DNA from: Sphingobium sufflavum
GTDB taxonomy: Bacteria; Pseudomonadota; Alphaproteobacteria; Sphingomonadales; Sphingomonadaceae
Reading direction: 5' to 3'
Assembly: GCF_021403115.1 (NCBI RefSeq)
Contig: NZ_JAJSSH010000010.1
Span: 150,944 to 214,943, forward strand
Length of the DNA stretch: 64,000 nucleotides
In this document: positions 8,950 through 18,843 of the stretch, piece after piece
Position numbering within the stretch: position 1 is the stretch's first letter
Layout of the letters: each line of letters begins with the position of its first letter
Made by a program: the position numbers and the translations under genes
Notes under the pieces: generated by a model
Databases searched by the model: none
Seen by the model: only the letters and a program-made list of their open reading frames with translations
What the model was told of the DNA's origin: nothing

Positions 8950-10476
8950 GTGGCTTCGGGGCTTGAGCGGTCGCGTCTGGCCGGAACATGGCGTGACGCG
9001 ATGATCATCCTGCTGGCAGTCTTCGCCTTGCGTTGTATCGCGCTGGGCAATCCGAACATCCATGTGGATGAGGACTTCTACCTGCTGGTGGGCAGGAAGA
9101 TGTGGGAGGGCGCTTTGCCCTTCGTTGACATCTGGGATCGCAAGCCGATCGGTTTGTTCCTGATCTATGCGGTGGCAGCACCTTTGGGCAACGGGGTGCT
9201 GGCCTATCAATGTCTCGCCACGCTGTCCGTCATGGTAACCAGCCTGATCCTCTATCGCATGGGCCGCTGTTATGCGGATCGCCCCACGGCCGTTCTGGCT
9301 GCCATCGTCTATCCCACGATATTGAACCTGTTCGAGGGGGTGGGTGGGCAGTCGCCGGTTTTCTATAATCTGCCGATGACGGCGGCGGCAGCGATGCTGA
9401 TGAGCCTGTTCATCGAGCGGGATCATGTGCCGTTCCGGCGTCTGGTGAGCCGGGGCGTGCTCGCGATGCTGCTGGTGGGGATCGCGCTCCAGGTCAAATA
9501 TAGCGTGGTGGGCGAGGGGGGCGCTTTTGGCCTGATGCTGTTGTGGCTGGCGTGGCGACGCAGCAGTGTTGTGGCGGCTCTCGGCTGCGGACTGCTGTGG
9601 GCGGGGATCGCGCTGGCGCCGACGCTGCTGGCGTTTGGCTATTATGCGTTGCAGGGGCAGGCTGAAGCCTTTCTGTTCGCCAATTTCCTGTCTATCGCCT
9701 TGCGAGGAGGGGAGGAGGCATCCGTGCTGGCTCCGCGCTTGCTGGAGATATTCAAGGTGTTGGCGCTGCCTCTGGGCTTTGCGCTGGCGGGACTATGGGC
9801 GCGCCTTTCGGGTTGGCGGGGATTGGCGCTGTCGGACGCGCATCGTTTCATCCTGTTCTGGAACGGGGCGGCCTGGCTGACCTTTGCCGGGTTTGGTACC
9901 TATTTCACCCATTATGCTCTGGCGCTGGCCGGACCGGTCGCGCTGGCCTTTGCTTTCTCCAGCGGATTGTGGCTGCGGTTTCGCAGTGTCTGTATCGTCG
10001 CAGGAGCCGTCGCCAGCATCGTGGTGGTGCGGGGCGATCTGGCCTATCGTGGCGGTCCCGATGCGCTGCGGGAGATGGCGCGGGCGATGCGGGATACGCG
10101 CAATTGCCCCTATGTCTATGCGGGGTCGGCGATGCTGTACACGCTGGGGGACTTCTGCCTTCCGACGCGCTTTGCCTTTCCCTATCACCTGAATCTGACA
10201 CGGGAATATCGGGCGTTGGGGGTTGATGCGGATGCGGAGTTGCACAAGATAACCAACCGGATGCCTGATTATATGGTGGCGATCACGCCCCCGCCTGCGG
10301 ACCTGCGGCCGGATGTCGACCGGGCCATGCATATCTTGTTACGGAAACGGTATGATGAGGTGATGCGCTATCATCAGGGTGGGGGGCATTATGTCGTGCT
10401 GTACCATCTGAAGCCTGGCTTTGTGCCGTTGCCCAATGCGGTCGATTATGGTCGGGAGGCCACCGGGCGGCCCTGA
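8950..10476 (+). CDS. Polytopic membrane glycosyltransferase-like protein (GT-C/ArnT-like)
   Basis: This 508-aa protein has roughly ten hydrophobic segments. An early periplasmic loop reads [19 protein letters not shown] followed by DIWDRKPIG; the acidic pair after the first membrane segment is the usual position of the catalytic base in GT-C enzymes that use polyprenyl-phosphate sugars. It follows the GT2-GtrA gene by 12 nt, so the two likely act together to glycosylate an envelope lipid, glycan or protein. The acceptor is not inferable. The start is GTG 8950. The soluble C-terminus (~residues 390-508) has no motif I recognise. Confidence 0.7.
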   Translation: MASGLERSRLAGTWRDAMIILLAVFALRCIALGNPNIHVDEDFYLLVGRKMWEGALPFVDIWDRKPIGLFLIYAVAAPLGNGVLAYQCLATLSVMVTSLILYRMGRCYADRPTAVLAAIVYPTILNLFEGVGGQSPVFYNLPMTAAAAMLMSLFIERDHVPFRRLVSRGVLAMLLVGIALQVKYSVVGEGGAFGLMLLWLAWRRSSVVAALGCGLLWAGIALAPTLLAFGYYALQGQAEAFLFANFLSIALRGGEEASVLAPRLLEIFKVLALPLGFALAGLWARLSGWRGLALSDAHRFILFWNGAAWLTFAGFGTYFTHYALALAGPVALAFAFSSGLWLRFRSVCIVAGAVASIVVVRGDLAYRGGPDALREMARAMRDTRNCPYVYAGSAMLYTLGDFCLPTRFAFPYHLNLTREYRALGVDADAELHKITNRMPDYMVAITPPPADLRPDVDRAMHILLRKRYDEVMRYHQGGGHYVVLYHLKPGFVPLPNAVDYGREATGRP

Positions 10477-10600
10477 TCCGGGATAAGGCCGCAGGAAATC
10501 GGGTGTGCAGGACCGCAGCTCGCTGGGCGGGCATCGGGATCGCCGGCGGTCGGGAAAGTTCAGGGTGGACGGATGGATATGCCGGAGGCAGTCCTGCACG

Positions 10601-10700
10601 CCACGCCACGCCACGCCACGCCACGCCACGCCACGCCACGCCACGCCACGCCACGCCACGCCACGCCACGCCACGCCACGCCACGCCACGCCACGCCACG
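10601..10700. repeat. Pentanucleotide tandem repeat (CCACG)20
   Basis: Twenty perfect copies of CCACG run without interruption, preceded by a partial copy (CACG at 10597-10600). Because 5 is not a multiple of 3, copy-number changes would shift any reading frame across it. No gene with a believable start spans it. Confidence 0.97.
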
Positions 10701-10764
10701 GCACAGCAGTTGCGGGGCGGCGCGGGGCTGAGATGCGGGTAACGCGCATAACCTGGCCACATGA

Positions 10765-10845
10765 GGCATCGTCTCAAGGGGCATCGTCTCAAGGGCCAGG
10801 GACGCATGAGGCATCGCCGCATGAGGTATTGCCGCATGAGGCAGG
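10765..10845. repeat. Two adjacent 15-bp tandem repeat arrays
   Basis: GGCATCGTCTCAAGG occurs twice in tandem (from 10765 and 10780). GCATGAGGCATCGCC from 10804 is followed by a two-mismatch copy at 10819 and a partial copy at 10834. The two units share the ATGAGGCATCG core, suggesting a common origin. Confidence 0.85.
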
Positions 10846-11101
10846 GACGTAAGGGGCAGGCGGGACAGGCGGGCCAGGAAAAAGTGTCGCAAGGCACAAG
10901 GATGTGGGGAAACCTGAGCAGGGGGGCGGCACCGTAACGGGCGAGCACCCAAAGGACCAGAATCCAAAGGCCAGCGCCGTGAAAGACAGGGCCGCGCAGG
11001 ACAGGGCAGCGGGGGACAGCGCAGGGATGCAACGTGGAGTGCGTCGCGCGAACGGCAAACGCGGTGGCGGGCAGGAGCGGGCAGGGCAGGTAGGCCGGTA
11101 C

Positions 11102-11140
11102 GGCAGGGCAGGGCAGGGCAGGGCAGGGCAGGCAGGGCAG
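11102..11140. repeat. Pentanucleotide repeat (GGCAG)n
   Basis: GGCAG units repeat about seven times with one shortened unit near 11131. Scattered GGGCAGG copies occur just upstream (11068-11090), as if an older array had decayed there. Confidence 0.85.
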
Positions 11141-11377
11141 CCCACAACACACAGGCCGAACAATCCCGAAAGGCTGCGCGTACCGGCAACAGGACCGCTG
11201 GCCCTCAAGCCGCACAGGAGGGGGCGCAATCCTCCCCATCCGATCCTATATGGCGGGTAAGCCATGCGAACAGGCGGACAGAGCCACGCCCGCCATGCGG
11301 ATAAAGCCGATTGCCATCGGTCCCACCGCACAAATAGTCTTTCGTGGGCACGGGCGAGACGCTAGGGAGAACGGATT

Positions 11378-12829
11378 ATGACACATCCGACGACCTTGTA
11401 CGAAAAAATCTGGAACGCGCATGTCATCGACCGGCGCGACGATGGCACCTGTCTGATCTATATCGACCGCCATCTGGTCCATGAAGTGACCAGCCCGCAG
11501 GCGTTCGAGGGGCTGCGCCTCGCCGGGCGACCGGTGCGGCGGCCCGACCTGACGCTGGCGGTGCCCGACCATAACCTGCCCACCACGGCGCGGGTCGATG
11601 CGGCGGGCCACCGCCTGCCCATCGCGGACAAGGAAAGCGCGCAGCAGCTCGCCGCGCTGGAGGCCAATGCGCCTTCCTTTGGCATCAAATATTTCGGCGC
11701 GACGGCGGCGGAGCAGGGCATCGTGCATGTGGTGGGACCGGAGCAGGGCTTTACCCTGCCGGGCACCACGCTGGTGTGCGGCGACAGCCACACGGCGGCG
11801 CATGGCGCGCTGGGCGCGCTGGCGTTCGGCATCGGCACCAGCGAGGTGGAGCATGTCCTCGCCACGCAGACGTTGCTGCTGAAACAGTCCAAGTCGATGG
11901 AAATCCGCGTCGACGGCACGCTGGGTTTCGGCGTCACGCCCAAGGATGTGGTGCTGGCGATCATCGGCAAGACGGGCGCGGCGGGCGGCACCGGCTATGT
12001 GCTGGAATATCGCGGCGACACCTTCCGCAACATGAGCATCGAGGGTCGGCTGACCGTCGCCAACATGGCGATCGAGGGCGGCGCGCGGTCGGGCCTGTTC
12101 GCGCCGGACGAAAAGACGTTCGAGTATCTGAAGGGCCGCCCGATGGCCCCGCAGGGCGCGGACTGGGATGCGGCGGTCGCCTACTGGCGCACGCTGCACA
12201 CGGATGAGGGCGCGCATTTCGACCGCACCGTCACGCTGGCCGCATCGGACATCGCGCCGACCGTCACATGGGGCACCAGCCCGGAGGATGTGGTTGCGAT
12301 CACCGGTGTCGTGCCCGATCCCGAAAGCTTCGAGGATGCGTCCAAGCGCGTCGCGGCGGCCAAGTCGCTCGACTATATGGGCCTGCGCGCCGGGCAGCGG
12401 ATGCAGGACATCGCCATCCAGCATATCTTTATCGGCAGTTGCACCAACAGCCGCATCGAGGATCTGCGCGCCGCCGCATCCGTGGTGCGGGGCCGCCATA
12501 TCGCGGGCAGCATCAAGCAGGCGCTGGTCGTGCCCGGCTCCGGCCTGGTCAAGCGGCAGGCGGAAAGCGAAGGGCTGGACCGTATCTTCATCGAGGCCGG
12601 TTTCGAATGGCGCGAGCCGGGCTGCTCGGCCTGCCTCGGCATGAACCCGGACAAGGTGCCGGCGGGCGAACATTGCGCATCGACCAGCAACCGCAACTTC
12701 ATGGGCCGGCAGGGTCCGGGATCGCGGACGCACCTGGTCTCGCCCCTGATGGCGGCGGCGGCGGCGGTCGAAGGGCGGCTGGCGGACGTGCGCGACATGA
12801 TGACGGAAGAAAAGGCAGGGGTCGCATGA
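11378..12829 (+). CDS. leuC: 3-isopropylmalate dehydratase, large subunit
   Basis: This 483-aa [4Fe-4S] enzyme subunit of leucine biosynthesis isomerises 2-isopropylmalate to 3-isopropylmalate with LeuD. Aconitase-family motifs are present: [21 protein letters not shown], the cluster ligand in [12 protein letters not shown], and the [10 protein letters not shown] pair of cysteine ligands near residue 410. The ATG is preceded by GGGAGA. Its TGA overlaps the next ATG by 4 nt, starting a coupled leuC-small ORF-leuD unit. The gene-free repeat region lies upstream, so the promoter must sit within or after it. Confidence 0.97.
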   Translation: MTHPTTLYEKIWNAHVIDRRDDGTCLIYIDRHLVHEVTSPQAFEGLRLAGRPVRRPDLTLAVPDHNLPTTARVDAAGHRLPIADKESAQQLAALEANAPSFGIKYFGATAAEQGIVHVVGPEQGFTLPGTTLVCGDSHTAAHGALGALAFGIGTSEVEHVLATQTLLLKQSKSMEIRVDGTLGFGVTPKDVVLAIIGKTGAAGGTGYVLEYRGDTFRNMSIEGRLTVANMAIEGGARSGLFAPDEKTFEYLKGRPMAPQGADWDAAVAYWRTLHTDEGAHFDRTVTLAASDIAPTVTWGTSPEDVVAITGVVPDPESFEDASKRVAAAKSLDYMGLRAGQRMQDIAIQHIFIGSCTNSRIEDLRAAASVVRGRHIAGSIKQALVVPGSGLVKRQAESEGLDRIFIEAGFEWREPGCSACLGMNPDKVPAGEHCASTSNRNFMGRQGPGSRTHLVSPLMAAAAAVEGRLADVRDMMTEEKAGVA

Positions 12830-12957
12830 AGAAGATTTTCTGGGTGCTGGCGCTGGGCGCCGTGGCGAGCGCGGCGATGGCGGTCGGGCTGGGCCGGGCC
12901 GCCGACGTCAAGCCCGCAAAGCTGGCGCGACCCGCCGGGCAGCAGGCCGCGCGCTGA
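12826..12957 (+). CDS. Small membrane/secreted protein between leuC and leuD
   Basis: This 43-aa ORF starts [20 protein letters not shown], a basic N-terminus and hydrophobic helix like a signal anchor or signal peptide, and ends in a short basic tail. Its ATG overlaps the leuC stop (ATGA) and its TGA overlaps the leuD ATG by one base. It thus exactly fills the gap between the two subunit genes and would keep ribosomes coupled. I do not recognise a family. The frame, start and overlaps support a real gene; the function is unknown. Confidence 0.7.
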   Translation: MKKIFWVLALGAVASAAMAVGLGRAADVKPAKLARPAGQQAAR

Positions 12958-13550
12958 TGGACGCCGTCCACCATATCGAGGGGCGCGCCTATCCGCTGGG
13001 CCTCAAGAATGTCGATACCGACATGATTATCGCGGCGGAGTGGCTGAAGACCATTTCGCGCACGGGACTGGGCAAGGGCGCGTTTGCCGCGCTGCGCACC
13101 GCGCCCGACAATGTGTTCGACGATCCGACCTATGCCGGCTCGCCCATCGTGATCGCGGGCGATAATTTCGGATGCGGGTCCAGCCGGGAACATGCGGCAT
13201 GGGCGATGCTGGACATGGGTATCACGGCGGTGATCGCGCCCAGTTTTTCGGACATCTTCTCCGGCAATGCGTTCAAGAACGGCATTTTGACGGTGATCCT
13301 GCCGCAGGACGCCATCGATCGGCTGATCGAGGTGGCAAAGACCGACGCGATCCACATCGACTTGGACAGCCAGACGGTGACGACGCCGTTTCAGGACCGC
13401 TTCACCTTCGAAATCGACGCCTTTCGCAAACATTGCCTGACCAACGGGCTGGACGAAATCGGCCTGACTTTGGGGCAGAGCGACAAGATTGGCGTGTTCG
13501 AACAATCCGATGGTGCGGCCCGCCCCTGGCTGGTCCCGGCCCACGCCTGA
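12957..13550 (+). CDS. leuD: 3-isopropylmalate dehydratase, small subunit
   Basis: This 197-aa swivel-domain partner of LeuC contributes the substrate-recognition loop of the isomerase. Visible motifs are [16 protein letters not shown] near residue 19 and the phosphate/substrate loop [17 protein letters not shown] near residue 67, then [16 protein letters not shown]. Its ATG shares one base with the stop of the preceding 43-aa ORF. Length and motifs are normal. No further leu gene (leuB) is adjacent. Confidence 0.97.
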   Translation: MDAVHHIEGRAYPLGLKNVDTDMIIAAEWLKTISRTGLGKGAFAALRTAPDNVFDDPTYAGSPIVIAGDNFGCGSSREHAAWAMLDMGITAVIAPSFSDIFSGNAFKNGILTVILPQDAIDRLIEVAKTDAIHIDLDSQTVTTPFQDRFTFEIDAFRKHCLTNGLDEIGLTLGQSDKIGVFEQSDGAARPWLVPAHA

Positions 13551-13676
13551 CGGTTCGCTTTCCCTGAATTTCCGTCCCCGGTCTTGCCGCGATTTCGCGC
13601 CTGTCCTACCTGCTAGGGACGGGCGCCTTCATCGGGGGCAGGCCGGTGGTTTCTTCCGATCAAACGAGGATGTGCA

Positions 13677-14000
13677 ATGACGACTTTTGATGACCGGGAG
13701 CGCGCATTTGAGGCCAAGTTCGCGCACGATCAGGACATGCAGTTCCGTGTGACCGCGCGCCGCAACCGCCTGCTGGGCGAATGGGCGGCGGCCGCGATGA
13801 AGCTGACCCCGGCGGAAACCGACGCCTATCGCAAGGCGGTCGTGCAGGCCGATTTCGAGGAAGCGGGCGACGAGGATGTGGTGCGCAAAGTGTTGGGCGA
13901 CCTGATCTCCGCGGGCACCGACCTCGACGAGGCGGCGGTTCGCACCGCGCTGGCCGAGAAGTCGGCCGAGGCGCGCCGCCAGATCATGCACGAAAGCTGA
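13677..14000 (+). CDS. F1-ATPase inhibitor subunit zeta (DUF1476)
   Basis: This 107-aa alpha-helical protein of the DUF1476 family begins with the typical MTTFDDRERAFEAKFAHDQD, followed by FRVTARRNRLLGEWAA. In Paracoccus and other alphaproteobacteria the family is the zeta subunit, which blocks ATP hydrolysis by F1 through its N-terminal segment. GAGG precedes the ATG by 7 nt. It heads a small set with bolA and grxD, separated by 14 and 57 nt. The family is nearly confined to alphaproteobacteria, supporting the taxonomic call. Confidence 0.88.
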   Translation: MTTFDDRERAFEAKFAHDQDMQFRVTARRNRLLGEWAAAAMKLTPAETDAYRKAVVQADFEEAGDEDVVRKVLGDLISAGTDLDEAAVRTALAEKSAEARRQIMHES

Positions 14001-14014
14001 GCGGAGCCGATCCC

Positions 14015-14248
14015 ATGCCCATGGCCGCCGACGATATTGCGCAGATGATCCGCGCCGCCATCCCCGATGCCGAGGTGGAGATCACCGACCTGGCGGGGGA
14101 CGGCGACCATTATGCCGCCCGTGTGGTGGCGGAGAGCTTTCGCGGCAAGACCCGCATCGCACAGCAGCGCGAAGTCTATGACGCGCTGGGCGGGCGCATG
14201 GGCGGCGTGCTCCATGCCTTGCAACTGACCACCGCCGTTCCCAATTGA
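14015..14248 (+). CDS. bolA: BolA-family protein
   Basis: This 77-aa protein has the BolA fold pattern: IRAAIPDAEVEITDLAGDGDHYAARVVAESFRGK is the helix-strand region of the family, and the invariant histidine lies in the C-terminal half (GGVLHALQLTT). BolA proteins bind monothiol glutaredoxins and help in Fe-S cluster trafficking or iron signalling. The gene for a CGFS glutaredoxin lies immediately downstream. GGAG is 8 nt before ATG 14015; a second ATG at 14021 is possible. Confidence 0.9.
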   Translation: MPMAADDIAQMIRAAIPDAEVEITDLAGDGDHYAARVVAESFRGKTRIAQQREVYDALGGRMGGVLHALQLTTAVPN

Positions 14249-14305
14249 GGGACAGCCTATCAACGTCGGGCGGCAACGCCCATGGAAGTGCAGGATTTTG
14301 AAGCC

Positions 14306-14638
14306 ATGACCGACGCCGTCCACGCCAAGATCGATTCCATCGTGAAGTCCGCCGATGTCGTGCTGTTCATGAAGGGCACGCCATTGTTCCCGCAGTGCGG
14401 TTTTTCGAGCCGCGCCATCGCCATCCTCGACCATGTCGGCGTCGCCTATGAGAGCGTCGACGTGTTGCAGGACCAGGATGTGCGGCAGGGCATCAAGGCC
14501 TATTCCGACTGGCCGACCATCCCGCAGCTCTATGTAAAGGGCGAGTTTCTGGGCGGCAGCGACATCATGATGGAGATGTACGAGGCCGGTGAGTTGCAGG
14601 AATTGATGACCGCCCGCGGTGTCGCGCGCGCGGAATAA
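14306..14638 (+). CDS. grxD: Monothiol glutaredoxin, Grx4 family
   Basis: This 110-aa glutaredoxin has the single-cysteine active site CGFS, preceded by [13 protein letters not shown]. The glutathione-binding residues WPTIPQLY and the GGSDI loop are present. CGFS glutaredoxins bridge [2Fe-2S] clusters and pair with BolA, whose gene is just upstream. ATG 14306 is chosen because AGGA lies 10 nt upstream and the length then fits the family; an earlier ATG (14282) has no ribosome-binding site. Confidence 0.95.
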   Translation: MTDAVHAKIDSIVKSADVVLFMKGTPLFPQCGFSSRAIAILDHVGVAYESVDVLQDQDVRQGIKAYSDWPTIPQLYVKGEFLGGSDIMMEMYEAGELQELMTARGVARAE

Positions 14639-14688
14639 GCGCGGGGCGCAAAGCCCAGCAGGCGAGTGCGCAACAGGGGGAACCGGGC

Positions 14689-15543
14689 GTGAGTGAAAAT
14701 TATGTGCTGACGCTCGCCTGCGACGATCGGCCGGGCCTTGTCATGGCGGTCGCGCAGCATCTGTTCGAGCGCGGCGGCAATATCGTGGACGCGCAGCAGT
14801 TCGACGACGCCAGCACCGGGCGGTTCTTCATGCGCGTGGTGTTCCAGCAGCAGACGGCGGCGGACCTGTCCTTCGAGGCGGGGTTCGCGCCGGTGGCGGA
14901 GCGATATGGTATGCAATGGTCGTTCCGGCCGTTGCGGGCGCGGCGGCGGGTGCTGATCCTCGTCTCCAAGTTCGACCATTGCCTGATCGACCTGTTGTAC
15001 CGCTCACGGCTGGGCGAATTGGGCATGGATGTGGTGGGCGTCATCTCCAATCACCCGCGCGAGGCGCTGGGGCGGCTGGACCTGGGCGACGTGCCCTTCC
15101 ATTTCCTGCCGATGGCTAAGGACGGCAAGGCGGAGCAGGAAGCGCGCATCCGCGCTATCGTGACGGACACCGGCGCGGAGCTGGTCGTGCTGGCCCGCTA
15201 TATGCAAATCCTCTCCGACGAGATGTCGGAATGGCTGTCGGGGCGCTGCATCAACATCCATCACAGCTTCCTGCCCGGTTTCAAGGGCGCGAAACCCTAT
15301 CATCAGGCCCATGCCCGCGGGGTGAAGATGATTGGCGCGACCGCCCATTATGTGACGACCGACCTGGATGAAGGGCCGATCATCAGCCAGGACGTGGAGC
15401 ATATCACCCATGCCGACACGCCGGAGGATCTGGTCCGCAAGGGGCGCGACATCGAACGACGGGTGCTGGCGCGGGCCGTGCGATACCATATCGAGGATCG
15501 CGTCCTGCTGAACGGCAGCAAGACGGTGGTGTTCACCGACTGA
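14689..15543 (+). CDS. purU: Formyltetrahydrofolate deformylase
   Basis: This 284-aa enzyme hydrolyses 10-formyltetrahydrofolate to formate and tetrahydrofolate, balancing one-carbon pools and feeding PurT. Residues ~1-80 form an ACT regulatory domain ([21 protein letters not shown]). The formyltransferase fold follows, with the catalytic Asn-His region [20 protein letters not shown] and catalytic Asp in [15 protein letters not shown]. The start is GTG 14689 with a GGGGG run upstream. Its 3' end overlaps the convergent membrane-protein gene by 11 nt. Confidence 0.96.
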   Translation: MSENYVLTLACDDRPGLVMAVAQHLFERGGNIVDAQQFDDASTGRFFMRVVFQQQTAADLSFEAGFAPVAERYGMQWSFRPLRARRRVLILVSKFDHCLIDLLYRSRLGELGMDVVGVISNHPREALGRLDLGDVPFHFLPMAKDGKAEQEARIRAIVTDTGAELVVLARYMQILSDEMSEWLSGRCINIHHSFLPGFKGAKPYHQAHARGVKMIGATAHYVTTDLDEGPIISQDVEHITHADTPEDLVRKGRDIERRVLARAVRYHIEDRVLLNGSKTVVFTD

Positions 15544-17158
15544 CGGGGCGCGACGGCGGCGCGGACTCCGGCGGCGACCCCAGCGGCCGTTCCAATGCCC
15601 GTTCAAGCGTTGGTGCGCAGGTGGCGAGCGGGAGCCAGCAGGGCCAGCCGATCCCGATCCGCGGGGCGTAGCGGGCGACGGGCGCCAGCGGCCATGATCC
15701 GGGCAGCGGCGTGCGGCTGTGATTGCCGGTGAATGCGCGGGGCCAGAGCGTGCCGGGCGCGCCATTGCCCAGCCAATGCTCACCACCCGCGAAATCCCGG
15801 CGCAGGGCGATGGCCTGCACGGGACCGGTCTTGCCCGCTCCCGCCTGCTGCGGCACCTGATGATATTCGAAGAAATTGCGGAGAGCGCCCGTGCGATCGG
15901 TGATGACCGATTGCGCGAAATAGACATGGGAAAATTCGGCGGCGACGCGGGGGAAGAGGAGCAGCCGAGCCGGCTGCCCCGCGGCGACGGGCGCCGGGGT
16001 GAAACGGATCGCGCTGACTAGCAGCAGGGGGAGCAGGACGGCGGCGGCCTGCACCGGCCTGCCTCTGGCGAATCGCAGGAAGAGGAGCGCGAACAGGGCG
16101 AACAGGGGCAGCATCCATTTGAAATAATGGACATTGCCATAGGCCCACAGGCCGGACGGCAGCAGGTCGACATAGGCAAGGGTCAGCGCCGCATGGACGG
16201 CGGCGACGGAGCAAAGTAGCAGCGCCTCCGCACGGGCGATCCGCCCGGACAGAGCCGTGAACAGCATCCCCGCAGCGCCGAGCAGCAGCCATGGACAGGC
16301 GGCAAGCAGGCCCTGCCCATCGGGATACCAGGGGCGCGGTTCGATCAGCAGCAACCACGCCTTCCACCCCAATTGCCCGAAATTCAGGCCATAGGCGGCG
16401 GACAGGCGCAGATAGTCGGTCGGTTGCCAGCCATAGACGGCGAGGTGCAGCGCCGCATAGAGGCTCGTCGTCGCCAATCCCGCGACCACCACCGGCCAGA
16501 GCGTGGCGACGCGCCGATGCAGGATCGCCGCCCCCGCGACATAGGCCGCAAAGATCAGCGCGATGGAGCCGTCGGCAAAGCGGGTGGCCGGGATCAGCGC
16601 GAGTATGGTGCCGAGCAGCAGGCGGTCGGCCACGCCCTCCCCGCCGGAAAAGGCGAGGGACCGCGCCGCCGCCTGCCAGATCAGGCAGGCGGAGAGGGTG
16701 GTGGTCCAGGGCGTGATCCAGTGCACGCCGATGCGGGGATAGAGCAGGGTGGTCGCCACGAAGAGCAGCAGCGCCAGCCGGGAGGAGACGGCGCAGCGCA
16801 GCGCAATGGCGCGAAAACCCGCCCATGCGCCGAGCAGGCAGAGGCCGTTCACAAGGCTGTAGGCGATCCATGTCGGCAACCAGGCGAAGGGCAGCACCGC
16901 CAGCGTATAGCCGAAGGGATACCAGTGAGCCGCCGGGGACAGGTCGCCCCGTGCCAGCGCCCGGATCGACGCGCTATACTGGTCCTGATCGGCCCAGCCC
17001 AGCCAGTAGACGGTGGCGTCGGTGGGCAGCCGTTCATGATGGATCGCAGCGATGAGGATGTAGAGGAGGGCCAGAGCGACCATCTGCGCGCGCGGGGTCG
17101 CCAGCGGTCCCGTCCGCGTGGCGTCGCCGTTCCACCCTCCTGCCTGCCCATGCGCCAT
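15533..17158 (-). CDS. Polytopic membrane protein, possible GT-C-type glycosyltransferase
   Basis: This 541-aa protein has about ten hydrophobic segments after a short N-terminus. The first extracytoplasmic loop carries acidic residues ([15 protein letters not shown]), as in polyprenyl-phosphate-sugar-dependent membrane glycosyltransferases, but no signature secures the family. The C-terminal ~100 residues are soluble and Pro/Arg-rich at the very end. AGGAAG precedes ATG 17158. It stands alone, convergent with purU and next to a tRNA gene. Confidence in it being a real membrane protein is high; confidence in the function is low. Confidence 0.6.
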   Translation of the reverse strand: MAHGQAGGWNGDATRTGPLATPRAQMVALALLYILIAAIHHERLPTDATVYWLGWADQDQYSASIRALARGDLSPAAHWYPFGYTLAVLPFAWLPTWIAYSLVNGLCLLGAWAGFRAIALRCAVSSRLALLLFVATTLLYPRIGVHWITPWTTTLSACLIWQAAARSLAFSGGEGVADRLLLGTILALIPATRFADGSIALIFAAYVAGAAILHRRVATLWPVVVAGLATTSLYAALHLAVYGWQPTDYLRLSAAYGLNFGQLGWKAWLLLIEPRPWYPDGQGLLAACPWLLLGAAGMLFTALSGRIARAEALLLCSVAAVHAALTLAYVDLLPSGLWAYGNVHYFKWMLPLFALFALLFLRFARGRPVQAAAVLLPLLLVSAIRFTPAPVAAGQPARLLLFPRVAAEFSHVYFAQSVITDRTGALRNFFEYHQVPQQAGAGKTGPVQAIALRRDFAGGEHWLGNGAPGTLWPRAFTGNHSRTPLPGSWPLAPVARYAPRIGIGWPCWLPLATCAPTLERALERPLGSPPESAPPSRPVSR

Positions 17159-17411
17159 TATGCTTCCTGTCCTCCCGTAGCCCGGCAGCCGGGAAGGGCG
17201 CGCGGGCGATGCGGCTGTCTTTGCGGGGCTTACGCCAAGGGGGCAAGGGGATGGCTGTCGATTCCTCCGGGTCGTTGCGTCTTGTCCCAGGGGAAAGGGG
17301 GAGGGGATAGGCCTCCGGCGGGCCGGCGTCATCCATGGTGAGAGGTTTCGATGAAAAAGCCCGCCTTTTCTCTTGGCCAGTGCCATCAAAACTGGTAGCG
17401 CCCCCTGCGAA

Positions 17412-17488
17412 GCACCCGTAGCTCAGCTGGATAGAGCGTTGCCCTCCGAAGGCAAAGGCCACACGTTCGAATCGTGTCGGGTGCACCA
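17412..17488 (+). tRNA. tRNA-Arg (anticodon CCG)
   Basis: A 77-nt cloverleaf: acceptor GCACCCG/CGGGTGC, D arm GCTCAGCTGGATAGAGC, anticodon stem TTGCC/GGCAA with loop CTCCGAA (anticodon at 17446-17448), T arm with TTCGAATC, and an encoded CCA end. It reads CGG arginine codons. Confidence 0.97.
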
Positions 17489-17549
17489 TTCCTCCCCATA
17501 TTCCGACCGCGACCATCCAGAGGCAGGCTTTGCTTCGGGCGCGCTCCCC

Positions 17550-18089
17550 TTATCTCGCCAGCTTATCCAGATCCTCACGCCGGTTCACATTGGCGGGGAT
17601 GCTGTCCGTCTCGATCCGGCGGGCGCCGATGCGGTCGGCGAAGTGGCGGACGGCGTGGCTGGCGGAGGTGGTCAAGATCGCCTCCAATATGGGGAGCGCG
17701 GTGACGGGCCATAGCCCGATGACCGGCTGTGCGGCGAGACAGGCCGGAGCGGGGGCGAGCCGCGCGCGGAGGTTCGCGGGGAGATAGGGGCTGTCGACGC
17801 CGCAGGTCAGCACCGCCGCATGGCCGTGGGCGGCTGCATGGCGCAGCGCGCCCGCAATGCCGCCCAGCGGGCCCTGATGGGGGACGGGCCAGTCGGGCGC
17901 GCAATCATGGCCCGGCTCCTGCCGCCCGACGACGATCACCGCATCGCATTGGGCGGCCAGCGTATCGACGGCATGGTCGATCAGGCGGCGTCCGTCGAGC
18001 AGGGCCTGCGCCTTGTCGCTGCCGAAACGGGTGGAGAGGCCGCCCGCCAGCACCGCGCCCACTATGCTGCCATGATCCGCGTCGTTCAT
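17550..18089 (-). CDS. mobA: Molybdenum cofactor guanylyltransferase
   Basis: This 179-aa enzyme attaches GMP to molybdopterin to form the bis-MGD cofactor. The N-terminal nucleotidyltransferase signature is LAGGLSTRFGSDKAQALLDG, compared with the family LAGGxSxRMGxDKA, so the usual Met is Phe here. DGRRLIDHA, GPLGGIAGAL and the metal site region TCGVDSPYLP follow. It is slightly shorter than E. coli MobA (~194 aa). The gene is isolated from other moa/moe genes and lies beside tRNA-Arg. Confidence 0.9.
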   Translation of the reverse strand: MNDADHGSIVGAVLAGGLSTRFGSDKAQALLDGRRLIDHAVDTLAAQCDAVIVVGRQEPGHDCAPDWPVPHQGPLGGIAGALRHAAAHGHAAVLTCGVDSPYLPANLRARLAPAPACLAAQPVIGLWPVTALPILEAILTTSASHAVRHFADRIGARRIETDSIPANVNRREDLDKLAR

Positions 18090-18150
18090 GCCGGGGATGA
18101 TAGGGCGTGCGGCGGGCCGGGGCGATCAGTTTATGCTGTGGGTGGCCGCC

Positions 18151-18639
18151 TCAGACCGCGCGGCGGCCGAAGACCGGGCGTTGCGGGGCGACGCCGGCCG
18201 GGCGCGGGCGTGCGATGGAGGCGGGGGGGGACGGCGCAACCGGCGCGCGGGCGGCAGGCGGGGCCTCGCCCGTGCCGATGGTGCGCTCCAGCACCGTCAT
18301 CGTCTCATGAAACAGGCTGCGCAGGCCGCGCACATCCTCGGCCAGGGCATCGGGCAGCTCGGTGCGATCCTCGATGCAGCGGCGCGCGGTCATCTCCAGA
18401 TATTGCGACAGTTCCGCCACCCGCTCCGCCCCCAATTGGCGCGATTCGCCCTTCAGGCTGTGCGCGGGCAGGACGAGCGCGGTCGCGCTGCGGGCCTGCA
18501 TGGCGTTCTCGATCGCGTGGATGGAGGTGACGCCGTCCTGCCGATAATAGCCAAGGATACGGGGCAGCGCCGACCCCAGCTCGCGCCGGGCGGTGGCGAG
18601 ATCGGTATCGCTGATGAGTGGAAGATCACGATAGGACAT
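18151..18639 (-). CDS. Orphan histidine-phosphotransfer (Hpt) protein
   Basis: Residues ~10-115 of this 162-aa protein form an Hpt four-helix domain. AHSLKGESRQLGAERVAELS near residue 60 contains the phospho-accepting histidine and the usual lysine and glycine. The last ~40 residues are a Pro/Ala-rich disordered tail. Hpt proteins relay phosphate between receiver domains. No kinase or response-regulator gene is adjacent, so its partners are unknown. It precedes mobA by 61 nt on the same strand but a functional link is unlikely. Confidence 0.85.
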   Translation of the reverse strand: MSYRDLPLISDTDLATARRELGSALPRILGYYRQDGVTSIHAIENAMQARSATALVLPAHSLKGESRQLGAERVAELSQYLEMTARRCIEDRTELPDALAEDVRGLRSLFHETMTVLERTIGTGEAPPAARAPVAPSPPASIARPRPAGVAPQRPVFGRRAV

Positions 18640-18843
18640 GACGTCGCATCTTCTCCGTTCGGGGATGAAATCGAACAGGGAGCATTGATCCTGAGCAGTA
18701 AAGATGTGTTTAATTCGCGGTCTTTTCTGCGGCGTCTTTTGCCTCCGTCAGTCGAAGAGGGGACGGGGCAAGCGGGCGCGCGGACCGGGACGGTATAGCG
18801 GGAATCCAGCCGTTTCCATCTCTGTTCCGTACCCCTGACGGGT

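Larger units (their letters stand above)
10477..11377. other. Gene-free, repeat-rich 0.9 kb spacer
   Basis: No credible gene is seen between the membrane glycosyltransferase gene and leuC. Instead there are several independent short tandem arrays (5-bp and 15-bp units, listed separately). Strand composition is strongly biased, purine-rich (GGGCA/GGACA motifs) on the plus strand from about 10840 to 11145. Long open frames across it on both strands are products of repeat composition. Confidence 0.7.

Noticed and set aside
10904..11260. 118-codon plus-strand ORF with an ATG
   Set aside because: Its composition follows the GGGCAGG repeats, no Shine-Dalgarno is seen, and no protein family is recognisable.
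10283..11331. Long open frames on both strands across the pentamer-repeat spacer
   Set aside because: They exist because the 5-bp and 15-bp repeats contain no stop codons. Their products are simple-sequence runs (ATPRH, AWRGV) with no credible start or ribosome-binding site.
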